Source: Neisseria meningitidis (lineage in GTDB: Bacteria > Pseudomonadota > Gammaproteobacteria > Burkholderiales > Neisseriaceae). Taken from it: a stretch of 64,000 nucleotides of DNA. Under the pieces are notes generated by a model, which ran no database searches, was not told the origin of the DNA, and saw nothing but the letters and a program-made list of their open reading frames with translations. The stretch spans positions 2,152,358 through 2,216,357 of the forward strand of contig OV299793.1 of NCBI GenBank assembly GCA_923184405.1, written 5' to 3'. Position numbers and translations under genes: made by a program. How positions within the stretch are numbered: the stretch's first letter is position 1; each line of letters begins with the position of its first letter. This document shows positions 1 to 11,334 of the stretch, in pieces.

Positions 1-129
1 GTAGGTGCCGACTACGACTTCTCAAAACGCACTTCAGCCCTAGTTTCTGCCAGTTGGTTGCAAGACGATGAAGGCGAAAGAAAAGTCGTACAGAATACCA
101 GCAGCGTTGGTCTGCGCCACAAATCCTAA
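1..129 (+). CDS. porB: Outer-membrane porin, C-terminal fragment
   Basis: This is the last 42 codons of a trimeric beta-barrel porin; the 5' part lies outside the window. The frame starting at base 1 reads [19 protein letters not shown] and ends in GLRHKS, the typical final two strands of neisserial PorA/PorB. The closing residue should be Phe (GLRHKF), the signal used by the BAM complex; here the codon is TCC (Ser). That is a one-base change, either real or an error. A terminator follows at once. The family is secure; porB rather than porA is inferred from the thiC neighbour. Confidence 0.85.
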   Translation, partial: VGADYDFSKRTSALVSASWLQDDEGERKVVQNTSSVGLRHKS

Positions 130-150
130 TCTGAAAAGATTGGTATCAAC

Positions 151-178
151 AAAAAGCCTGTCGTCAGACAGGCTTTTA
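151..178 (+). terminator. Rho-independent terminator of the porin gene
   Basis: A perfect stem AAAAGCCTG / CAGGCTTTT with loop TCGT sits 22 bases after the porin stop and ends in a short T run. Confidence 0.8.
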
Positions 179-269
179 ACTGATATGATTCTTTCCTATT
201 CAATGCCGACATATGCAGACATGCTCGCGAAGGCGGGAATCTACGTCTCAGCCTAACGATCACCTACAT

Positions 270-1400
270 CCCGTAAATTCCCACGAAATTCAGAATCCAG
301 AAAGCAAAAAAACAGCCATACCCGATAAATCGCCATAGCACCGAAAGCCGGGATTCCCACCCGCGCGGGAATGACGATTGCATCCGTACGGAAACCTGCA
401 ACCCGTCATTCCCACGAAAGTGGGAATCCAGAATCTCAAAAAACAGTTTTACCCGATAAGTTACCTGCAACGAAAGACTAGATTCCCGCCTGCGCGGGAA
501 TGACGATTTGCATCCGAATCGGGAAACCTGCTTCCCGTCATTCCCACGAAAGTGGGAATCCAGGACTTAAAAAAACAGAAATGCCCGATAAATTGCCTTC
601 GCACTGACAGACTAGATTCCCGCCTGCGCGGGTTTGACGAATCCATCCATACGGAAACCTGCACCACGTCATTCCCACGAAAGTGGGAATCCAGGACACA
701 AAATCTCAAGAAACCGTTTTACCTGATAAGTTTCCGCACCGACAGACCTAGATTCCCACCTGCGCGGGAATGACGAATCCATCCATACGGAAACCTGCAT
801 CACGTCATTCCTACGAACCTACATTCCGTCAGTTCCCACGAAAGTGGGAATCCAGTTAATCGAGTTTCAGTCGTTTCCGATAAATTGCATTCGCACTGAA
901 TGTCTAGATTCCCGCCCGCGCGGGAATGACGAATCCATCCATACGGAAACCTGCACCACGTCATTATTACGAACCTACATCCCGTCATTCCCACGAAAGT
1001 GGGAATCAAGGACGCAAAATCTCAGCCATTTCCGATAAGTTGCCGCAGCGTTGAAGACCTAGATTCCCGCCTGCGCGGGAATGACGAATCCATCCGTGCG
1101 GAAACATGTATCACGGCATGCCTACGAACCTACATTCCGTCATTCCTACGAAAGTGGGAATTCAGAACGTAAAATCTCAAGAAACCGTTTTACCGGATAA
1201 GTTTCCGTGCCGACAGACCTAGATTCCCGCCTGCGCGGGAATGACGGGAGCGGAGATTTCGGCATTTACCGGAACCAACAGAATCCGCTCTGCCGTCATT
1301 CCCACGAAAGTGGGAATCCAGAACGCAAAATCTCAAGAAACCGTTTTACCCGATAAGTTGCCGCACCGACAGATCTAGATTCCCGCCTGCGCGGGAATGA
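270..1400. repeat. NIME array of dRS3 repeats
   Basis: About seventeen copies of the 20-bp inverted repeat dRS3 (ATTCCC-8N-GGGAAT), some degenerate, alternate between two forms, ATTCCCGCCTGCGCGGGAAT and ATTCCCACGAAAGTGGGAAT. Spacers of roughly 35-90 bp between them recur (for example CATCCATACGGAAACCTGCA and CCGATAAGTTGCCGCACC). This is the neisserial intergenic mosaic element layout. No gene is credible here. Its place beside a porin gene fits the known enrichment of NIMEs next to surface-protein genes, where they are thought to promote recombination of imported DNA. Confidence 0.9.
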
Positions 1401-1526
1401 CAGCGGAAAGATTCTAGTTTTCCCGATAATCACCCACAATCTCAAATTCCTTCATTCTCTCAAAAACAAAATCAGAACCCTAAATCCCATCATCCCCATC
1501 TACGTGAAAATAACAATTTTAAAAAT

Positions 1527-1680
1527 TATAGTGGATTAACAAAAACCAGTACGGCGTTGCCTCGCCTTAGCTCAAAGAGAACGATTCTCTAAGGTGCTCA
1601 AGCACCAAGTGAATCAGTTCCTACTATCTGTACTGTCTGCGGCTTCGTCGCCTTGTCCTGATTTTTGTTAATCCACTATA
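1527..1680. mobile_element. Correia element (CREE), full length, 154 bp
   Basis: It begins TATAGTGGATTAACAAAAA and ends TTTTTGTTAATCCACTATA, the inverted termini of the neisserial MITE, with TA at each end. It keeps the central part with the CTCAAAGAGAACGATTCTCT palindrome that shorter copies lack. It carries no transposase. Confidence 0.93.
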
Positions 1681-1698
1681 TTTTCACAAGCGAAAGAA

Positions 1699-1740
1699 TA
1701 CCGTCTGAAGCCTTTTTCCGGGTTTCAGACGGCATTTTTT
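1699..1740 (-). terminator. Uptake-sequence hairpin terminating thiC
   Basis: Two inverted GCCGTCTGAA-type sequences separated by a short loop are followed by a T run. They lie just beyond the thiC stop, the usual neisserial use of paired uptake sequences as terminators. Confidence 0.75.
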
Positions 1741-1750
1741 GCTTGACGTT

Positions 1751-3832
<2,082 letters not shown>

Positions 3833-3948
3833 TTCGATGTTAACCAAAATTAAATCACGAACATGAACTTTTGTAAAGAAAATGATATTTCAAATCAGGC
3901 ATAAACCGCCGGACGGCAAAATTTTATGATTTTTCGCGGAAATAATGT

Positions 3949-3977
3949 TTGACAACATAAAAAATCTGCCGTATAGT
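3949..3977 (+). promoter_or_regulatory. Sigma-70 promoter of the initiator tRNA
   Basis: TTGACA (3949-3954) and TATAGT (3972-3977) are separated by 17 bases, and the tRNA begins 13 bases downstream. Confidence 0.75.
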
Positions 3978-3989
3978 TTCATCTTCTGA

Positions 3990-4066
<77 letters not shown>

Positions 4067-4072
4067 AATATC

Positions 4073-4106
4073 AAACCCCTCGGTTCAATGCCGAGGGGTT
4101 TTGTTT
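4073..4106 (+). terminator. Terminator after tRNA-fMet
   Basis: Stem AAACCCCTCGG / CCGAGGGGTTTT followed by a T-rich tail, 7 bases after the tRNA CCA. Confidence 0.8.
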
Positions 4107-4258
4107 TGCCTGTTTCCTGCCTGTTTCCTGCCGCCTCCGTTTTTTGCCGGATTTTCCTTCCTGCCGCAATATCGGAACGGCAGCCCGCCGTCTGTTTGCG
4201 GCTGCAAATTCAGGCAGTTTGGCTACAATCTTCCGCATTGTCTTCAAGAAAGCCGACC

Positions 4259-5133
4259 ATGCCGACCGTCCGTTTTACCGAATCCGTCAGCAAACAAGAC
4301 CTTGATGCCCTGTTCGAGTGGGCAAAAGCAAGTTACGGTGCAGAAAGTTGCTGGAAAACACTGTATCTGAACGGCCTGCCTTTGGGCAACCTGTCGCCGG
4401 AATGGGCGGAGCGCGTCAAAAAAGACTGGGAGGCAGGCTGCTCGGAGTCTTCAGACGGCATTTTTCTGAATGCGGACGGCTGGTCAGATATGGGCGGCCG
4501 CTTGCAGCACCTCACCCGCACTTGGAACAAGGCGGGGCTGTTTACGGATGGCGCAACGAGTGTTTCGACCTGACCGACGGCGGCGGCAATATCTTGTTCT
4601 CACTTGAACGCGCCGCTTTCCGCCCGTTCGGACTACTCAGCCGCGCCGTCCATCTCAACGGTCTGACCGAATCGGACGGCCGATGGCATTTCCGGATAGG
4701 CAGGCGCAGTCCGCACAAAGCAGTCGATCCCGACAAACTCGACAATACTGCCGCCGGCGGTGTTTCCAGCGGTGAATTGCCGTCTGAAACCGTGTGTCGC
4801 GAAAGCAGCGAAGAAGCTGGATTGGATAAAACGCTGTTTCCGCTCATCCGCCCGGTATCGCAGCTGCACAGCCTGCGCCCCGTCAGCCGGGGTGTACACA
4901 ATGAAATCCTGTATGTATTCGATGCCGTCCTGCCCGAAACCTTCCTACCTGAAAATCAGGACGGTGAGGTTGCGTGTTTTGAGAAAATGGACATCGGCGG
5001 TCAGTTTGCCACCATGTTGTCGGGAAACATGATGCACGACGCGCAACTGGTTACGCTGGACGCGTTTTGCCGTTACGGTCTGATTGATGCCGCCCATCCG
5101 CTGTCCGAGTGGCTGGACGGCATACGTTTATAG
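4259..5133 (+). pseudogene. NUDIX hydrolase with N-terminal DUF4743-like domain, frameshifted
   Basis: The start at 4259 gives MPTVRFTESVSKQDLDALFEW; after about 95 codons (near 4543) a lost base shifts the frame, and the rest continues to the stop at 5133. The second part holds the NUDIX box GGVSSGELPSETVCRESSEEAGL, matching Gx5Ex7REUxEExGU apart from Ser at the U site. The family hydrolyses nucleoside diphosphate derivatives; the substrate cannot be told. The ABC gene starts 8 bases after the stop, so the two are probably co-transcribed. Confidence 0.8.
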
Positions 5134-5141
5134 GATGCGCC

Positions 5142-6080
5142 ATGCTTGAACTGAACGGACTCTGCAAACGCTTCGGCAATAAAACCGTCGCCGACAACAT
5201 CTGCCTGACTGTCGGGCGCGGCAAAATACTCGCCGTTTTGGGGCGGTCGGGATGCGGAAAATCCACCCTGCTGAATATGATTGCGGGGATTGTCCGGCCG
5301 GACGGTGGGGAAATATGGCTGAACGGAGAAAACATTACCCGTATGCCGCCCGAAAAACGCCGTATCTCTCTGATGTTTCAAGATTACGCGCTGTTTCCCC
5401 ATATGAGTGCGCTGGAAAATGCGGCATTCGGATTGAAAATGCAAAAATGCCGAAAGCCGAAGCCGAACGCCTCGCCATGGCGGCACTTGCCGAAGTCGGA
5501 CTGGAAAACGAGGCGCACCGCAAGCCTGAAAAACTTTCCGGAGGCGAGAAGCAACGGTTGGCGTTGGCGCGCGCTTTGGTTGTCCGCCCTTCCCTGCTGC
5601 TGTTGGACGAATCGTTTTCCAGTTTGGACACGCATTTGCGCGACACGCTGCGCCGCATGACTGCCGAACGTATTCCGCAAGGGCGGCATCCCTGCCGTTT
5701 TGGTGACGCATTCGCCCGAAGAAGCCTGCACGGCGGCGGACGAAATCGCCGTCATGCACAAAGGGAGAATTCTACAATGCGGTACGCCCGAAACATTGGT
5801 TCAAACGCCTTCCTGCGAGCAGGTCGCCCGACTGATGGGTTTGCCCAATACAGACGATAACCGCCATATTCCGCAACATGCAGTGCATTTCGACCAAGAC
5901 GGCATGGAGTGCCGCGTATTATCCCATACCTGTTTGCCCGAATCGTTCAGCCTGTCCGTCCTCCATCCGGAACGCGGCATCCTGTGGCTGAACCTCGATA
6001 TACAGTACTCCTTCGCAAAATCGGGAAAGGATACGGTACGCATCCATATCGAAGAACGGGAAATAATCCGCTTGAGATGA
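5142..6080 (+). pseudogene. ABC transporter ATP-binding protein (FbpC/PotA/ThiQ type), frameshifted
   Basis: The frame from 5142 carries the Walker A motif GRSGCGKST and the Q-loop FQDYALF. After a frameshift near 5450 the next frame holds the signature LSGGEKQR and Walker B LLLLDESF; after another near 5695 the third holds the H-loop VTHSPEEA and a small C-terminal domain ending at 6080. Every ATPase motif is present, so this is one importer ATPase cut by two shifts. No permease gene lies beside it and the substrate is unknown; iron, thiamin and polyamine ATPases look alike. Confidence 0.8.
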
Positions 6081-6199
6081 TACGGCTTAAAAACAAAATG
6101 ACAACTGAAAACCTTTCAGACGGCATTTTTATACGAAAGAAACCAAATATAACAATCAGCACAGCAAAATCTTATCCGAAACAACAACAATCTTTTCAT

Positions 6200-6310
6200 C
6201 GTCATTCCCGCACAAGCCGCAATCTAGAAAGTAAAATCTAAAGAAACCGTATTACCCGACAAGTTTCCGTGCCGACAGATCTAGATTACCGCCTGCGCGG
6301 GAATGACGGA
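6200..6310. repeat. Short NIME unit with dRS3 ends
   Basis: A degenerate dRS3 (from 6204) and a near-perfect copy at 6285-6304 flank a spacer (AAGTTTCCGTGCCGACAGAT) also seen in the 0.3-1.4 kb array. The surrounding 6081-6437 holds one uptake sequence but no gene. Confidence 0.8.
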
Positions 6311-6437
6311 TTTGAGGTTTCTGATTTTGGTTTTCTGTTTTTGAGGGAATAGCCGATTTTGGGTTACTGTTTCGGTTTTCTATTTTGCAGGAATGGCAAA
6401 ATTTCAGATTGCAGGCATTGTTAAGTATTTCTATTTT

Positions 6438-8222
6438 TTACCTGCCGTATTTATTTCCGCCCTTGAAGTCGGCTTCTTCCTCGACAGACACGCTGTTCAT
6501 CTGTTTGATCAGCTTTTCCGACTTCTCTTCGTCCTCGCAGCGGACGATTTTGGCAATCTCGCTTTCGAGCTGTGCGATATTGCTGTGCAGGATGATGTTT
6601 TTGACGGGCAGGATGTTGTTCGGATTCATGGAAAACGGCGCAGCCCCATACCCAAGAGGATGCGGGTAAACGCCGCATCGCCCGCCATCTCGCCGCATAC
6701 GGACACGTCTTTGTCCATGCGGTTGGCGGTGCGGATGACGTGTTGCAGCATTTTCAGCACGGCGGGATGTCCGGGCTGGTAAAGATGGCTGACGCAGTCG
6801 TCGCCGCGATCGACGGACAAGATGTATTGAATCAGGTCGTTGGTGCCGACGGAGATGAAATCGACCAGTTGCAAAATACTGCCGACGGTCAGCGCGGCAA
6901 ACGGAATTTCAATCATACAGCCGATGCCGACTTTACCGAAGGCATCGCCGCGTTCGGCAAGCTGGCGTTGCGCGGTGTCGAGGTGGATCGAGGCACTGGC
7001 GCACTTCGGATACGGAGGTAATCATCGGCCACATCATCCGGACGGGACCGTGTACCGCCGCACGGAGGATGGCGCGCATCTGGGTGCGGAACATGACCGA
7101 TTCGGCAAGGCACAGGCGGATGCCTATCATGCCCAGCGCGGGGTTGAGGCTGCCGTTGGGCGTGCTGTTTTTCCCGAACCAGCGCGGGTTTTTGTCCACC
7201 CCAAATCGACTGTCCGTAGCGTTACGCTTTTGCCCTTCATTTTTTGACAATCGCGTTGTACACTTCGTACTGCTCGTCTTCAGACGGCATCGTATCGCGG
7301 TTGAGGTAAAGAAACTCGCTGCGGAACAGCCCGATGCCGTCTGCGCCGAGGTTGTGCAGCGGTTTCACGGCTTCGGCGGATTCTATATTGCCCACAAGCT
7401 CGATGCAGACCCCGTCGGCGGTGGCGGCGGCGGCTTTTTTGAGCTTGTTCAAATCGCGTTTGTGGCTGCGGTATTCGCGGGCACGGCGGCGGTATTCGTT
7501 CAACACCGACTCATCCGGCGCGATAATCAACACGCCGTTGATACCGTCCACAATGACCGTTTCGCCCTCGGTAATCAGTTTGCGCGCGTTGTGCAGCCCG
7601 ACGACGGACGGGATGTCCAAGCTCCTGCCCAAAATCGCCGTATGCCCGGTGGCGCCGCCAACATCGGTAACGAAGGCGGCAATGCGCTGCTCTTTAAACA
7701 AAACCGTGTCGGCGGGCGAAAGGTCGCTTGCAATCAGAACGGTTTCGTCAAACAGGTTGTCGGCAACTTCCAACCCGCTGCCCTGCCCGATCAGGTTGTT
7801 GTGGATGCGGCGGACGACTTGCAGCATATCCTGCTTGCGTTCGCGCAAATAGGCATCGTCCATATTGTCGAATTGGGCGGCGAGTTTGTCGCTCTGCTGC
7901 TTCAATGCCCACTCGGCGTTGATTTTTGTTCCCTTAAAATATCGACGGGTTCGCGCGACAAGGTAACATCGGTCAAGAGCATCAGGTGCAGCGAGATGAA
8001 CGCGCCCAACTCGGTCGGGGCGTTTTCGGGAATCGCGCTGCGGAGCTGTTCCAACTCTTTGCGCGTGGCCTTGACGGCGGCATCGAAACGTTCGGCTTCG
8101 GCATCGGTGTCCGCCTCCGCAACATCATACTGCGGCACTTCCTCCGTACCGCGCGCAATCAGGTGGGCGCAACCGACGGCAATGCCTTTGCCCGCCGCCA
8201 CGCCAGGCAGCACGATACTCAT
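6438..8222 (-). pseudogene. ptsI: PTS enzyme I, frameshifted
   Basis: Enzyme I takes phosphate from phosphoenolpyruvate and passes it to HPr. The start at 8222 overlaps the ptsH stop (TAATG). Pieces in order are the HPr-binding N domain (MSIVLPGVAAGKGIAVG), the phospho-His segment GGATGHTAILGRS, and the PEP-binding barrel (NPALGMIGIRLCL, ISVGTNDLIQY, VSVCGEMAG). Frameshifts near 7925, 7240, 6930 and 6640 break it; the one near 7240 is a lost A in an A run. Full length would be ~590 residues, normal for the family. With ptsH and IIA but no sugar permease, the relay is probably regulatory. Confidence 0.88.
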
Positions 8223-8492
8223 TATTCGCCCTCGCCGAAGTAGCCGTTGATTAAGTCGGTCAGGGCGCGCATCGCTTCCGCCTCGTCCGCGCCGTCGGTT
8301 TCCAGCTCGATGACCGTACTCCTTGGCGGCGGCGAGCATCATCAGCCCCATAATGCTTTTGCCGTTGACGCGGCTGTCGTTTTTCGTAACCCGCACTTCG
8401 CTTTGAAATTGGGACGCGGTTTGGGTGAACTTGTTTGACGCGCGGGCGTGGAGTCCGAGTTTGTTGATGATTTCGATGGATTGTTTGAGCAT
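8222..8492 (-). pseudogene. ptsH: HPr phosphocarrier protein, frameshifted
   Basis: HPr relays phosphate between enzyme I and EIIA. It starts MLKQSIEIINKLGLHARAS with the phosphorylated His in LGLHARAS, and the regulatory serine region NGKSIMGLMML is present. An extra base near 8325 shifts the last third; correcting it gives a normal ~89-residue protein ending GEGE that overlaps the ptsI start by one base. Confidence 0.88.
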
Positions 8493-8558
8493 TTCGGTTC
8501 CCGTGTTATGTATATCGGCAGCAGACGCCGTTTAAAATGTTTTCCTGCCCTGCCGCTT

Positions 8559-8997
8559 CTTCAGACGGCATCGCCGCTGCGCCGACACACCAAATCTTCG
8601 GGCGCGGACGTGATGGCGAAAATGCCTTTACAGCCGCCTCACTGACACATTCGGTAAAGGCGGCAAGGTCTTCCGCCGCCGTCGAATATTGGACGGCCTT
8701 AACCATCATCGGCGCGTGCAGCACGGTCAAAATCGCTGATTTGTTTTCGCGCACGAGGCAGCGGGCGGCATTGCAGGGGGTCAAGCAGAAGATGTCGGTC
8801 ATAAGCAGCACGCCGTCGTTGTCGGGAAATTCCTGAAGCGCGGCAATGGCGTTGTTGATGATGTCGTCTTGGTCTTCCGTCGGTTGCACGCCGAGCATGC
8901 GGACGTTTTCAGGCAGCCCGCCAGGGAAAAAATGATGTGCCAGCTTGCGGTAGGCTTCGCCTATGGTTTCGTGTGTGATGATTAAAAGCCCTATCAT
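8559..8997 (-). pseudogene. PTS EIIA, mannose family, frameshifted near the C-terminus
   Basis: Starts MIGLLIITHETIGEAY with His9 as the phosphorylation site of EIIA-Man proteins; VLLMTDIFCLTPCN is also typical. A lost G near 8622 lets the frame run on to 8506. Restoring it gives a stop at 8559-8561, where the TGA is part of the uptake sequence GCCGTCTGA. It is the terminal phosphate acceptor of the ptsI-ptsH relay, and without a permease a regulatory role is likely. Confidence 0.82.
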
Positions 8998-9040
8998 ATT
9001 ATGCGTCCTGTTCCTCGTTCTCCTGCTGGCGTAGGGGCGC

Positions 9041-9071
9041 AATGCCGTCTGAAAAGCATTCAGACGGCATC
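9041..9071 (-). terminator. Paired uptake sequences between hpt and the PTS genes
   Basis: ATGCCGTCTGAA and its inverse TTCAGACGGCAT are separated by a few bases, forming a strong hairpin directly downstream of hpt. Confidence 0.65.
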
Positions 9072-9078
9072 GCGCCCA

Positions 9079-9642
9079 TTATCTTCCGTCCAATGCGTAA
9101 ATCTCGCCCAGATTGCGCCAGCAGCCCGCCGCATCCATGCCGTAACCGAAAACATAACGGTTCGGCACATCCAGTCCGACATAATCGGCTCGGATAGGCT
9201 TGGGTTTGTCGATCAGCTTGCTGGCGAACACCGCCGCACGGCAGCTTGCCGCACCCATTTCCAAAAGTTTGGTTTGAATGGCGGATATCGTATGCCCCTC
9301 GTCCAAAATATCGTCCAGCACGACGACGTGCCTGCCCCGGATTTGTTCCGCATCGGGCATACGCTTCCAGTTGAACGCGCCGCCCTCCAGCTTGTCGCCG
9401 TAACGGGAAACGTGAACATAATCAAAATCTAAGGGAAAACGCAACAGCGGCAGCAACTGCCCCATAAACACCACCGCGCCGCCCATCACGGGCAGCAGCA
9501 GCGGATATTTGCCGCCCAAATCGCGCGTAATCTCGTCCGCCACTTTTTGCAGTGCGGCACGGCATTGGCCTTGGTCGAACAAAAGATCGGCGTTTTCAAG
9601 CATCGCCTGTGTTTCAAGGCGTTTGGTTTCTAAATCGGTCAT
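9079..9642 (-). CDS. hpt: Hypoxanthine phosphoribosyltransferase
   Basis: An intact 187-residue enzyme that salvages hypoxanthine/guanine to IMP/GMP using PRPP in the cytoplasm. The PRPP-binding motif VVVLDDILDEGHT lies around residues 103-115 and the loop segment FDYVHVSRYGD precedes it. The start at 9642 (MTDLETKRL) is chosen because the upstream in-frame Met gives an unlikely N-terminus. It is one of the few undamaged genes here. Confidence 0.88.
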   Translation of the reverse strand: MTDLETKRLETQAMLENADLLFDQGQCRAALQKVADEITRDLGGKYPLLLPVMGGAVVFMGQLLPLLRFPLDFDYVHVSRYGDKLEGGAFNWKRMPDAEQIRGRHVVVLDDILDEGHTISAIQTKLLEMGAASCRAAVFASKLIDKPKPIRADYVGLDVPNRYVFGYGMDAAGCWRNLGEIYALDGR

Positions 9643-9710
9643 ATGTCGGAATCGGTCGGTAAAAGGAAAATTATAAACCAAAGTATCGGATGCCGTCTGA
9701 ACTGTCCTGC

Positions 9711-10533
9711 TCAGCGGTCGGTACGCACGCGCACAAACGTGGCGAATTTCGGCGTGCCTTTCCGCGTAAAGCCACGGTAGCGGTAGGTAATCAGCGTGCC
9801 GATTTTAGGCGGGTTATCACGGTCGTTATCCTTGAAGCCGCTGCCAACGCGGAATTCGCCGTAACAGTTTTTGCAGCCGACCGCGCTCCAACCGTCCGGC
9901 GTTTCGCCCTTTGCCCTCATAGTGCCGCGTTACGGTGCATCTGTCGTCGTATTGGCTTAGCAGCTTCAATAATTGGCTGCTCCTGCCGCCGCTGTAACGG
10001 GATTCGGGCTGACGCAGCATCACGCATCCTGCCGCCCTGCGCTTCGATTTGTTTTAAAAGTCCATCGCGCGCTGCTGATTGCGCACTTCGATTTGCGGGA
10101 TGATGGTAATCGGCGCGTTCGGATGCGTTTTCAACCACTGCGTTGTGACTGCCAAACGTTGGTAGAGATTGCCCTGCGCCTTGGGTACATCGAAAACGTG
10201 CAGGCGGATACCGCGCCAGTCTGAAGCAAACAGAACGCACGGTAGCGGAAATCTGCTCGAACTGACCGCGTCCGCTATACAATTCGCCGTCCAAAGGATA
10301 AGGCGGAAACTGCGCGGTAGAAGCCATAGGCCGGTGTAAATACATATCCCTTACCGACTACCAAATGTTTACCGTCCCAATACGCGCGCACGCCGTCGAG
10401 TTTCGCTCATCGCCCAGCCCGCAATGTCCTGCCCTTTGCATTCCTGCGCCAGCATCAAATCCGCCGCGCCTGCTGATGCAGGGATGAAAACCGCCGTAAA
10501 ATCGGTCGATGCCGCCGATTGTCTTTTAATCAT
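9711..10533 (-). pseudogene. ATP-dependent DNA ligase (LigE-like, small), broken
   Basis: Fragments in successive frames match the small neisserial ATP-dependent ligase: ADLMLAQE and GQDIAGWAMSE, then FPPYPLDGELYSGRGQFEQISATVRS, then VMLRQPES-type sequence, and finally GTLITYRYRGFT and KFATFVRVRTDR. At the adenylation site intact enzymes read SEKLDG; here two A bases are missing (AGCGAAACTCGACGGC), so the catalytic lysine is lost and the frame shifts. The start near 10533 is followed by a poorly preserved signal-peptide region. Its role in transformation or repair is not established. Confidence 0.8.
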
Positions 10534-10624
10534 CTGATTACACAAATATCAAAACGGGCGGCAAACCGCCATAAAACAAACGGCAAACCTGATGCCGTCT
10601 GAAAAACCGTTTAGGAACACGCCG

Positions 10625-11257
10625 ATGACCCCACGTTACGAAATCTTCCCGTTACCCCCTTCCGCCAAAACTGCACCCTGATTTGGGACGACGAAAGCGG
10701 CGAAGCCGTCCTGACCGATGTCGGCGGCGACGTGCCGTTCCTGCCGCAAGCGTTGGCAAACCGCAAACTTACGCTCACGGCAATCTGACTGACGCATCGG
10801 CCATCTCGATCACGCGGGCGGCGTGGTCGAAAATGTTGAAAACGCATAAAGTCCCTGTCCTCGGGCCGCATCCGACGATGAATTCCTGCTCCAACCGCTG
10901 CCGCAAACCACCGCGCAATACGGATTTCCTGTCTCGCCCGCCTTTGCGCCGAACCGTTGGCTCGAAGAAGCGCGAAACGCTCACGGTCGGACGCTATGCC
11001 TTTCAGCGCTGCATATTCCGGGCCATACGCCGGACATATCGTCTTTTATTGTGCCGAGGCGGAATTGCTGATTGCGGGCGACGTGCTGTTTTACGAAACC
11101 ATAGGCAGAACTGATTTTCCGCGCGGCAACCACGCCGACTTAATCAATAATATCCGCAACAAATTATTCAACCTACCCGAAACCGTGCAAGTTGTCGCCG
11201 GACACGGGCGTATGACTATCCATCGGACACGAAAAGCGGCACAATCCGTTTTTCTAA
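10625..11257 (+). pseudogene. Metallo-beta-lactamase-fold hydrolase (glyoxalase II-like), frameshifted
   Basis: The sequence begins MTPRYEIFP, and the metal motif HxHxDH is readable as THRHLDHAGG near 10795. Later parts read RYAFQ, then GHIVFYCAEAELLIAGDVLF and RTDFPRGNHADLINNIRNKLF, ending around NPFF at 11257. At least three frameshifts separate these pieces. The family hydrolyses thioesters such as S-lactoylglutathione with two zinc ions; the substrate here is unproven. Confidence 0.78.
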
Positions 11258-11334
11258 CCGCCTTCTCAAAAGTCTCCAGACGGCATCATCTGCAACGATG
11301 CCGTCTGAAACGCCAGACCGCCTAACAGCAACCT

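Noticed and set aside
264..1038. CRISPR-like array from regularly repeated ~20-bp units
   Set aside because: The units are palindromic dRS3 copies with spacers that themselves recur and vary in length, and there are no cas genes. It is a NIME array.
1527..1680. Insertion sequence
   Set aside because: No transposase or open frame; size and termini are those of a non-autonomous Correia element.
5142..6080. Assignment of the ABC ATPase to thiamin (thiQ) or iron (fbpC) import
   Set aside because: All family motifs are generic and there is no adjacent permease or binding-protein gene to decide between them.
7230..7250. Phase variation by homopolymer slippage in ptsI, rpsB, asd and others
   Set aside because: The runs are only 5-7 bases and lie in housekeeping genes; neisserial phase-variable tracts are longer and in surface or modification genes.
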